Shown piece by piece: positions 10,891-22,800 of a DNA stretch of 64,000 nucleotides. A model generated the notes under the pieces. The model was given only the letters and a program-made list of their open reading frames with translations, made no database searches and was not told where the DNA came from. The number at the start of each line of letters is the position of its first letter. The stretch's first letter is position 1. Position numbers and translations under genes: made by a program. Source of the stretch: an uncultured Lachnospiraceae bacterium (lineage in GTDB: Bacteria > Bacillota > Clostridia > Lachnospirales > Lachnospiraceae); NCBI GenBank assembly GCA_949878435.1, contig CATLAK010000016.1, positions 16,342-80,341 on the forward strand, in the 5' to 3' direction.

Positions 10891-13800
10891 TGAAACAAGT
10901 TTTGAGTTTGAGTACCGCCCTGTGACGGAGCTGTTTGAGGAACAGGTCAGGATGCATCCGGAAAAGATGGCGGTAGCTGCCAGCGGCGAATGCCTTTCCT
11001 ATGAGGAATTAAACCGCAGGGCAAACAAGGTGGCGCACAGTCTGATTGCCCTTGGAGTGAAGGCGGAGTCCATCGTGGGCGTGCTGCTCGACCGGAAGAG
11101 CCATGTCTATGCGGCGCGGCAGGGAATCTTAAAATCCGGCGGTGCCTTTACTTCCATGGCGCCTGATTATCCTGACGACAGGATCCGGTATATCCTGGAG
11201 GATTCAGGGGCAGAGATTTTGATTACCACAGAAGAAATCAAAGCGCAGCATGAAGATTTGTGGGGCAGCCTTTCATGCAGGGTGCTGCTGATAGAAGATT
11301 TATTGAAGAGTGAAAAAGAGGATAATCCAAATCTTGCAATCGGAGAACATGATCTGTGCTACTGCATTTACACCTCCGGTTCTACAGGCAAGCCCAAAGG
11401 GGTTATGATCGAGCATGGAAACCTTGCTAATTTTGTAAACCCAAATGAGAAGAATTACGAGACCATTGGCATTACCCAGCGGGCGCATGTGTGCCTGGCG
11501 CTGGCGGCGATTACCTTTGATGTGTCTATTATGGAGGAATTTATTCCCCTTACCAGCGGTCTTAGCGTGGTGCTGGCAAATGAGGAGGAGATTTTAAATC
11601 CCCTCCTGCTTTCGGAGTTGATCTGTAAGTATGGCGTGGACTGTATGATTACAACCCCTTCCTTTTTATCAGGGCTTTTAGATCTGCCGCAGATGATGGA
11701 GGCACTGAAGCAGATTGCGGTATATGACCTGGGTGCAGAGGCATTTCCGGGAGGCTTATATAATAAAATCGTGGCAGTAAGACCGGACGCTTACATCATG
11801 AACGGGTACGGACCCACAGAGACGACGATCAGCTGTACCATGAAGGTTATTTTCGGCAGCGAAAATATTACCATTGGAATCCCCAATGCCAATGTGCAGG
11901 TTCATATCATCAATGAGAAGAATGAAGAAGTGCCTGACGGTGAAGTGGGCGAGATGCTGATCTGCGGCAAAGGCGTGGGACGCGGTTACATCAATCTGCC
12001 GGAGAAGACGAAGGAAACCTTTATTGATTTTGGTGGGCAGAGAGCTTATAAATCGGGAGATCTTGCCAGATGGAACGGGAAAGGGGAAATCGAATTCCAC
12101 GGAAGGTCCGATAACCAGATAAAGCTTCGGGGACTGCGCATCGAGCTGGGCGAAATCGAGGAAGTGATCAATCAATTTCCCGGCGTGAAGACCAGCGTGG
12201 TGATTCCTGTGGATGACGCTTATCTTTGTGGATATTTTACCGCAGACCGGGAAATCGATGTGGATGAGCTGCTTAAATATGCTTCCGGCTATCTGACTTA
12301 TTATATGGTTCCCGATGTGCTGATCCAGTTAGAGGAAATGCCCCTTACATCCAACATGAAGATCGATAAGAAAGCGCTTCCCAAGCCGGTATTTGAGCAG
12401 AAGGAAATAGAGATGCCGAAGACCCAGATGCAGCAGCGGATTCACGAGATTGTTTCCTCTGTTACGGGAAAAAGCAATTTCGGCATCAACACCAACCTTT
12501 ACAGGGCAGGTCTGACCTCTTTAGGCGCTATGAAGCTAAATCTCCTGCTGGCGGAGGAGTTTGACATTGCGGCAAAGACCAGCGATATTCATGAGAACAA
12601 TACCATTGTGCTGTTGGAGCAGTTCATTAAAAATGCGCCCCGCAAGTCGGTTCATGAGGAGAGGGAAAGCTATCCTCTGACCGGTTCCCAGAAGGGCATC
12701 TTTGTGGAATGCAGCAAGAATCCAGGCAGCACCATTTATAATATCCCCTTCCTGTTTGCCTTAGATGAAAAGATCGATGTGGAAAGGCTGAGAGAGGCAG
12801 TGGGGAAGGTGGTTTCTGCCCACAGCTATCTTTTGACCAGGATAGGCATGGATAAAAGCGGGGAGCTTTATCAAAAGCCTGGGAAAGAGGACTTCCTGCC
12901 GGAGTGCATCCGGATGACGGATGCAGAATTTGCACAGAAAAAGGCGGAGCTGGTAAAGCCCTTTGAGATACAGGAGGAAAGATTATTCCGCATGGAGATT
13001 TATGTGACGGAATCAAAGAAGTATCTATTTGTAGACTTCCACCATATCGTTGCGGACGGAAATTCCTATGATATTTTCTTTGAGGACCTGAATGAGGTTT
13101 ATCAGGGAAAAGAGATTGGAGCAGAAACTTACACAGGGTTCGATGCTGCCCTTGATGAAGAACAGGAAATAGAGAGCAGCAGATACAAAAAGGCAGCCCT
13201 TTATTATGATGGAATCTTCGCAGGGCTTGAGACGGAGTCTCTTCCCATTGCAGATAAGAAAGAACCGATTCCCACGAAAGGCATGACATCCAGAAAGATG
13301 ACGGTTCCAAAGGAAAAGATTTTGGCTTACTGTGAGAAGATGCAGGTGACGCCAAACACCCTCTTTACCGGACTGTTCGGTGTAGTCATGGCGCGATATG
13401 CAAATGCCCAGGATGCGCTTTTTGCCACCATCTATAACGGCAGGAATGATTCCAGACTGGAGAACACCATCTGTATGCTGGTGAAGACCCTGCCGGTTTA
13501 CTGCAGCTTTGACCCCAAAATGCCGGTGAATGCCTATATGATGGCGGTGCAGAAGCAGCTGATGGATTCCATGGCAAATGACATTTTTCCCTTCTCCGAT
13601 ATCGCGGCGAAGTACGGCATCACCTCCGATTTGATTTTTGCTTACCAAGCGGAGCTTACGGATGATTATCCGCTGGGAGACACCATTGCGGTGGGAGAAG
13701 ATTTGTCGCTGGATATGCCCAAGGAACCTTTGCTTGTACAGGTGAGGGACTACGAGGGAAGCTATGTCCTGACTGCAGAGTATCGGGCGGATATGTATGA

Positions 13801-16800
13801 GACTGTCAGCATCGACGGTATTTTGGAAGCCTATGATGCTGCCATGGATTCCATGTTAAAGAGCAGGTATATCTCCGAGATCTCTATTCTATCTGATGAC
13901 CAGAGGAAGATTCTGGATCAATTTAATGAGGTGGAAGTTCCATTTGACAGGAGCAAGACCGTGGTGGATCTGTTTAGGGAGGCGGCTTTCACCTACCCGG
14001 ACCATACGGCAGTGGTTTACCGTGACAAACGGATTTCTTACAAGGAACTGGACGAGATAACAGACCGTGTGGGCGGGTATCTGGCAGGAAAAGGATTAGG
14101 GGCAGAAGATCCGGTTGCGATCTTGATTTCCAGAAGAGAATACATGGCTGTGGCATCTTTGGGCGTTTTAAAGGCAGGGTGCGCTTACCAGCCCTTAGAC
14201 CCCACTTATCCTAAAGACAGGCTGAAATTCATGCTGGAGGATTCAGGCGCCCGTTTCCTGATTGCAGATGCGTCCATGCTGGAGCTGGTGCCGGATTTCG
14301 GAGGAGAGATTCTTCTGACAGAAAAGATCGGAGAATTGCCGAAAGCGAATGGGGAGCTGTCGAAAGCAAAGCCGGAAGATATGTTCGTGCTGCTGTATAC
14401 CTCCGGTTCTACCGGGGTTCCCAAAGGATGTATGCTGGAGTATGGTAATATCACTGCCTACTGCAGATGGTATCACCGTTATTATCAGCTGAATCAGGAC
14501 TGCCGTGTGGCAGCGTACGCGTCTTTTGGGTTTGACGCCAGCATGATGGATATTTTCTGTACCCTCACGGCGGGGGCGCAGCTCCATATCATTGAGGAGG
14601 ATATCCGTCTGGATTTCACGGAGCTGAACCGGTACTTTGAAGAAAACGGCATTACCAACAGCTTTATGACCACCCAGGTGGGACGGCAGTTTGCCATGAG
14701 CATGGAAAACAAGTCTTTGAAGCATCTGTCCGTGGGAGGAGAAAAGCTGGTGCCCTTAGAGCCCCCCAAAGATTATAAATTCTACAATATTTACGGACCT
14801 ACAGAGTGTACGGTAGCGGTTACTGCTTTATGGGTGGATAAGTTTTACGATAATATTCCTATTGGAAAGCCCATGGATAATCTGAAACTATACATTGCCG
14901 ACCAGCAGGGGCACAGGCTTCCTGTGGGCGCCTGCGGAGAGCTTCTGATTTCCGGTCTGCAGGTGGCAAGAGGATATTTGAATCGTCCGGAAAAGACAAA
15001 GGAGGTATTTATTGCCAATCCGTATACACAGGAGGCGGATTATCGGCGTATGTACCGTACAGGGGATATTGTCCGCTTCCTGCCCGACGGCATGATTCAG
15101 TTCGTGGGACGGAAGGATGCGCAGGTGAAGATCAGGGGCTTCCGTATCGAGCTTACCGAAGTAGAAGAGATCATCCGCAGATTCCCCGGCATCAAGGATG
15201 CCACCGTGGCAGCCTTTGATGAAACGGGGGGCGGCAAGTATATTGCAGCGTATGTGGTGTCGGATGAGACGGTGGACATAGAGGCGCTGAACGGATTTAT
15301 ATTGGAGACCAAACCGCCTTACATGGTTCCGGCAGTTACCATGCAGATTGATGAGATTCCCTTAAATCAGAATCAGAAGGTCAACAAGCGTGCGCTTCCT
15401 GAGCCGGTATTTGAGCAGAAGGAGATCGAGCTGCCGAAGACCCAGATGCAGCAGCGGATCTTTGAGATTGTTTCCTCCGTTACGGGAAACAGCAATTTCG
15501 GCATCAACACTGACCTCTACAAGGCAGGTCTGACTTCCCTGGTTGCCATGAAGCTGAATCTTTTGCTTGCGGAGGAGTTTGGGATTACGGCAAAGAGCAG
15601 CGATATCCATGAGAACAATACCGTTGCATTGTTGGAGCAGTTCATTAAAAAGGCGCCCCGCAATGTAGTTCATGAGGAGAGGGAAAGTTATCCTCTGACC
15701 GGTTCTCAGAAGGGTATCTTTGTGGAATGCAGCAAGAATCCCGACAGTACCATTTATAATATCCCCTTCCTGTTTACGCTGGATGCAAAGATCGATGTGG
15801 AAAAGCTGAAAGAAGCAGTGGGGAAGGTAGTCTGTGCCCACACCTATCTTTCCACAAGGATTGGCGTAGACGAAAGCGGGGAGCTTTATCAAAAGCCCGG
15901 GAAAGAAGATTTCCTGCCGGAGTGCATCCGGATGACGGATGCGGAGTTTGCGCAGAAGAAGGCGGAGCTGGTAAGGCCCTTTAAGATACAGGAGGAAAGG
16001 TTATTCCGCATGGAGATTTATGAGACGGAATCAAAGAATTACCTGTTTATAGATCTCCATCATATCATTGCGGACGGAAGTTCCTGTGATATTTTCTTTA
16101 AAGATTTGAATGATGCCTATCAGGGAAAAGGGGTTAAGGCGGAAACCTATACAGGATTTGATGCCGCCCTTGACGAAGAGCAGGAAATAGAAAACGGCAG
16201 ATACAAGAAAGCCGCCCTTTACTATGATGGAATCTTTGCAGGGCTTGAGACGGAGTCTCTTCCCATTGCAGATAAGAAGGAACCAGTTCCCGCAAAAGGC
16301 ATGACCTCCAGAAAGATGACGGTTCCCAAGGAAAAGATTCTTGCCTGCTGCGAGAAGATGCAGGTGACACCCAATACCCTGTTTACCGGGCTCTTCGGCG
16401 TGGTGATGGCGCGGTATGCGAACGCCCAGGATGCGCTTTTTGCCACCATCTATAACGGCAGGAATGATTCCAGGCTGGAGAAGACCATCTGTATGCTGGT
16501 AAAGACTTTGCCGGTTTACTGCAGTTTTGACAAAAACATGGCGGTGAATGACTACATGATGTCGGTGCAGAAACAGCTGATGGATTCCATGGCAAATGAC
16601 ATCTTCCCCTTCTCCGATATCGCGGCGAAGTACGGCATCACCTCCGATCTGATCTTTGCTTATCAGGCGGAGCTTTCAGACGATTATCCTTTAGGAGATA
16701 CCATAGCCGTTGGCGAAGACCTGTCGCTGGATATGCCCAAGGAACCCCTTCTGATACAGGTGATGGATTATGAGGGAAGCTATGTCCTGACCGCAGAGTA

Positions 16801-19800
16801 TCGGGCAGATCTATATGAGGCTGTCAGCATCAACGGCATTTTGGAAGCCTATGATGCAGCCATGGATTCCATGATAAAGAGCAGGTATGTTTCCGAGATT
16901 TCCATTCTCTCTGATGACCAGAAGAAGGTTCTGGATCGGTTCAATGAGACAGAAGTTCCTTTTGACAGGAGCAAAACGGTAGTTGACATGTTTAGGGAGG
17001 CAGCTTTCGCTTATCCGGATCACACGGCAGTGGTCTACCGCGATGTGCGGATTTCTTATAAAGAGCTGGATGAGCTTACAGACCGCATCGGCGGGTATCT
17101 GGCAGGAAAAGGATTAGGGGCAGAAGATCCGGTTGCGATTCTGATTCCCAGATGCGAATACATGGCTGTGGCATCTTTAGGCGTTTTAAAGGCGGGGTGC
17201 GCTTATCAGCCGTTAGACCCCACTTATCCCAAAGAGAGGCTGCAATTTATGCTGGAAGATTCAGGCGCCCGTCTTCTGATTGCGGATGCGTCTATGCTGG
17301 AACTGGTACCGGATTTTAAGGGAGAAATTCTGCTGACCAAAAAGATAAAGGAACTGCCCAAGACGGATATCCGGCTTCCCAAGGCAAAGCCGGAAGATAT
17401 GTTCGTGCTGCTGTACACCTCCGGTTCTACCGGAGTTCCCAAGGGGTGTATGCTGGAGTACGGCAACATCACTGCCTACTGCAGGTGGTATCACCGCTAT
17501 TATCAGCTGAACCAGGACTGCCGCATGGCGGCGTATGCGTCCTTTGGGTTTGATGCCAGCATGATGGATATTTTCTGCACTCTCACGGCGGGGGCGCAGC
17601 TCCATATCATCGGGGAGGATATCCGTCTGGATTTCATGGAATTGAACCGCTATTTTGAAGAAAACGGCATTACCAACAGCTTTATGACCACCCAGGTGGG
17701 ACGGCAGTTCGCCATGAGCATGGAGAACAAATCACTGAAACATTTGTCTGTAGGCGGGGAAAAGCTGGTGCCTTTAGAGCCGCCCAAGGATTATAAATTC
17801 TACAATATTTACGGACCTACAGAATGTACGGTAGCGGTCACTACCTTATGGGTGGATAAGTTTTACGATAATATTCCCATTGGGAAATCGCTGGATAATC
17901 TGAAATTATATATTGTGGACCAGCAGGGGCACAGGCTTCCTGTGGGTGCCTGCGGAGAACTGTTGATTTCCGGTCTGCAAGTGTCGAGGGGCTATTTGAA
18001 CCGTCCGGAAAAGACGGAGGAAGTATTCATCACCAATCCTTATACACAGGAAGCGGATTATCAGCGTATGTACCGCACAGGAGATATCGTCCGTTTCCTG
18101 CCTGACGGCATGATTCAGTTCGTGGGGCGGAAGGATGCCCAAGTAAAGATCAGAGGTTTCCGTATCGAGCTTACGGAAGTGGAAGAAATCATCCGCAGAT
18201 TTCCCGGCATCAAGGACGCCACCGTGGCAGCCTTTGATGAAAAGGGAGGCGGCAAATATATCGCGGCATACGTGGTGTCAGATCAGCCGGTGGATACAGA
18301 GGCGCTTGGCAGGTTCATATTGGAGACCAAGCCGCCTTACATGGTTCCGGCAGTTACCATGCAGATCGATGCGATTCCTTTAAATCAGAACCAGAAGGTC
18401 AACAAGCGTGCCCTTCCTAAGCCGGAAAAGAAACAGGAGGAATTGGTTGCACCTGAGACGGAAATCCAGAAACGCATTTTTGAATGTGTGGCGGAGGCAG
18501 TAGGACACAGGGAATTTGGCATTACCACGGATATTTATTTTGCAGGGCTTACTTCCATCAGCGCCATCCGGTTAAATGTGCTGCTCGCCAAAGAATTTGA
18601 TATTGTAATCAAGACGGCGGATTTAAAGAAGAATGCCACTATCCTGCAGTTAGAGAAATTTGTTTTGGGAAGCACGGCGGCAGGAAAGCATGAAGTGCAG
18701 GAGGTTTATCCCCTGACCAATACGCAGATGGGGGTATTCATCGACTGTACCGCCAACATGGGCACCACGGTTTACAATATCCCGTATCTGTTAAAATTAG
18801 GCGATAAGGTGGATATTGACCGGTTGAAGAGTGCCGCAGAGCAGGTAATCGATGCACATCCCTACTTAAAGGTACAGCTGTTCATGGATGAAGATGGGGA
18901 AATCAGGCAGAGAAGAAACGACACCCTGCCGTCTAAGGTGGAAATCATAAACGGCATGGACCAGACCAAGCTGGTGCGCCCTTATGGTTTGTTTGGTGAA
19001 CCATTGTGCCGGTTTGAGATTTACAGGACGATGGAGGGCAATTACCTGTTCATGGATCTTCATCACCTGATTGCCGATGGAACATCCTTAGAGATCCTTA
19101 TTGAACAGATCAACCTTGCCTACAGCGGAGAAAAGATTCATGCGGAAGTCTATACCAGCTATGATGCCGCGCTGGATCATGAGGCGGCGGTAAACTCGGA
19201 AGCCTACAAAGCGGCAGAGGCGTTCTACCTTGCAGAATTCGGGGAATGCGGCGGCGATACCAGCTTTTATCCTGATAAAAAGGATGAAAAGCCGGCAGTG
19301 GGCAATACAAGGTTTATAGATAAGGACTTGAACCCGGAACAGGTGAAGACGGTCTGTGAAAAGTATGGAATCACCGAGAATGTATTTTTCATCGGAGCTT
19401 TCGGCATGCTGCTTGGCAAGTATCATTTCAAGGATGAGGCAGTCTTTACTACCATCTACCATGGGCGCAATGACTCCCGCTTAGCAGAGACCGTGGGCAT
19501 GCTGGTGAAGACCCTTCCGGTGCGGTGCCGGATGAAGGAGGACTTAGGAAGCTATTTCGGTACCCTGCAAGATCAGCTGATGAATGCCATGGATTATGAT
19601 ATTTATCCGTTCTCGGAGATCAGCAGACGCTGCCATATTCAGCCGGACGCCATGCTGGTCTATCAGGGAGACAACTTTGTCTTTGACACCATCGGGGAGG
19701 AGAAGGCGGAGGAGATCCCCCTTGCCTTAAATGCGGCGAAGGAGCCCGTGTCCCTTTCCATCAGCTTAGAAGAAGGCAGGTTCGTCTACGATCTGGAATA

Positions 19801-22800
19801 CAGGAAAGACCTTTTTGAACCTGAGTCCATAGACTTTATATTGGAAAACTTCTCCAAAGTGACGCGGGGGCTTGCAAAGGAAAAGAACGCAGGACAGATT
19901 CAGCTGTTATTTGAAGAAGAAAAAGAAATGGTGAACGACCCGGCATATACCGGAAAGACCTTTGTGGATTTGTTTAAACGGGCAGCAGCTCTATACCCTG
20001 ACAGGGGAGCAGTGCGGGATGAAAACGGAACGATCACCTATGAGGAGCTGGACCGACTGTCTGATTATGTGGCAGCTAAGCTAACGGAAAACGGGTTCGG
20101 ACCTGAAAAAGTGGCGGGAATCCTTTCGGGAAGGACAAGAGAATTTGTAATTGGATACGTGGGCGTCATGAAAGCGGGCGGCGCTTATGTGCCCTTAGAC
20201 CCGGAATATCCGCAGGAACGGCTGGAATATATGCTCAGCGATTCCGGCGCGGATAACCTTCTTGCCGTGAGGGAATATGCCGGCCTGATGGATTTTTATA
20301 AAGGAAATGTGCTGTGGCTGGACGATATGGTGAAGGAAGGAGAAAATTATCGGCTGACTGCAGAACTTACACCCCCGAGCCCTGAAAATCTTGCCTATAT
20401 GATCTATACTTCCGGTTCTACCGGAAAGCCGAAGGGCGTTATGATTGAACAGAGAAATCTGGTGAACCTGATTATGTATATGGTTTCTGCCCTTAAGATG
20501 ATCCCTGAGGATATCTGCTCTGAGTTTGCAAGCTTCTGCTTCGATGCGTCCGTCCACGACCTGTTTGCCCCTCTTGCGGTGGGAGCGCTTTTGTACATCT
20601 TCCCGGAATCCATACGGAAGGATGCGCTTAAGGTGGCGGAGACCATTAAGAAGGAAAAGATTACTATGGTCACTTTCCCCACCCAGATGGGAGAACTTGT
20701 GGCGGAAGTGCTGACAGAGCCCTGCGCCCTGCGTTACATGACCCTTGGAGGTGAGAAATTCAAGCGCTATTATAATCGGAGTTATACCATGATCAACGGT
20801 TATGGTCCTACCGAAAATACGGTTTCTTCCACGGAGTTTGTGGTGGATAAGGACTATAAGAATATTCCTATAGGCAGATCCCAGATGAATGTGCGCAGCT
20901 ACATTCTGGATGAAAAGCAGAACCGCCTGCCGGTAGGAGCGCCCGGCGAACTGTGCCATGCGGGGCGGCAGATTGCAAGGGGATACCATAACCTGCCGGA
21001 AAAGACAGCCGCATCCTTTGTGGAGAATCCCTTTAAGACCTGCGCGGATGATGCCAGAATGTATCACACCGGCGACATGGTGCGCATGAAGGGCGACGGA
21101 AATATCGAGTATATCGGAAGAATCGATTCCCAGGTAAAGATCCGGGGATACAGAGTGGAGTTAAGCGAGATCGAGGGCGCTGTCCTGTCTTATGAAGGAA
21201 TACGGGAAGCGGCGGTTAATGTCGTTGAAAAGAGCGGAAACAAGTATATTGTGGCGTACTATACAGGGGCATCTCCGGATGTCCAGATTTGGCAGGAATT
21301 TTTAAAACCTCTGCTGCCGGAATATATGCTGCCTGCATTCTACATGCATCTTGACAGCATGCCGGTTACGCCGGGAGGAAAGATTGATAAGCGGGCTCTT
21401 CCTGCGCCTGATATGGGGACGGAAAGAGAAGGATACGAACCGCCGGTAAATGCCGCTCAGGCACAGCTTTGCGAGATATTTGAAAAAGCGCTGGGCATGG
21501 ATAGAGTTGGAATAGACGATAATTTCTTTGAACTTGGAGGAACCTCCCTGACCGCATCCAAGATTGCGGTGCTCTGTCTGGCGAAAAAGATACCTTTGGT
21601 GTACGCAGACATTTTCAAATATCCTACGGTAAGGCAGCTTTCCGCGTGGGTGAATCAGGACTCCGTGGAAGAAACCGAAGAAAAAGACGAAATCTCTTCT
21701 TATCCCTATGAGAAGATCAACCGCATTCTCTTCCCTAACAGGGCAAAGAATGCCGATCTGGTAAAGAAAGAAGAGCTGGGAGATATCCTTTTGACCGGCG
21801 CTACAGGGTTCCTTGGCATCCATGTGCTGAAGGCGTTCCTTGATTCTGGTCAGGGAAATGTATATGCGCTGGTGCGCAAAGGTAAGTACCCGTCCTGTGA
21901 AAAGCGGCTGATGAACATGCTGATGTACTATTTTGACGATCCTCACACAGAGCTTTTCGGAAAGAGAATCTTCTGTATAGATGGCGACATCACAGATCAG
22001 AAATCGTTGGAAGGGTTGAAAGAATATCCGTTTAGGACACTGATCAACTGTGCGGCGTGTGTAAAGCACTTTTCGTCGGACGATACCCTTCAAAGAATCA
22101 ATGTGGATGGAGTGAGAAATTTAATTGCCTTGTGCAGCGAGCTGGACAGGAGATTGATTCAGATATCCACGGTATCCGTGGCAGGAGAAGGAATGGGCGA
22201 TAAGCCCGGCATGGACAGAGATCTTTGCGAGCATGAGCTTTACATAGGACAGCGGATCACAAACGAGTATATCCGCACCAAATTCCTGGCAGAGCGTTAT
22301 CTGTTAGAAGCAGTCCAGAACGGACTGGATGCAAAAATCATCCGTGTGGGCAACCTGATGAGCCGTAATTCGGACGGAGAGTTCCAGATTAATTTCGTCA
22401 CCAATGGATTTTTACGGGGCGTGCGCGGGTATGTGGCGGTGGGAATGTTCCCCATAAGCGGCATGAACGAAAGCGCAGAATTTTCGCCCATCGATTCTAC
22501 GGCGGAAGCTATCTTGAAGCTGGCGGGAACAGATAAGAATTTCACCGTTTATCACGCATGCAACAGTCACCATATTTTTATGGGCGATTTGATTTATGCA
22601 ATGCGCAATCATGGATTTGAGATTCAGATTGTAAGCGATGAGACATTCCAGCAGGCGGTCAACGATTATGCGGCGTCCCACGAGGACAGCGAAGCGGTTT
22701 CGGGGCTGATTGCCTACGCTTCCAGGGATGAGGATCAGGTCTATACGGTGGGCTATAAAAATCAGTTTACCACCGAGGTCTTATACCGCCTTGACTATAA

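Noticed and set aside
12627-13355. 242-aa minus-strand ORF inside the NRPS (and similar ones at 20195-21067, 21302-22093, 13025-13648)
   Set aside because: Shadow ORFs antisense to clear NRPS domains; no recognisable motifs, low-complexity composition and no convincing RBS.
12391-18420. The NRPS 3-kb repeat as a mobile element
   Set aside because: Repeat boundaries coincide with NRPS module limits and it is in frame; best explained as module duplication.
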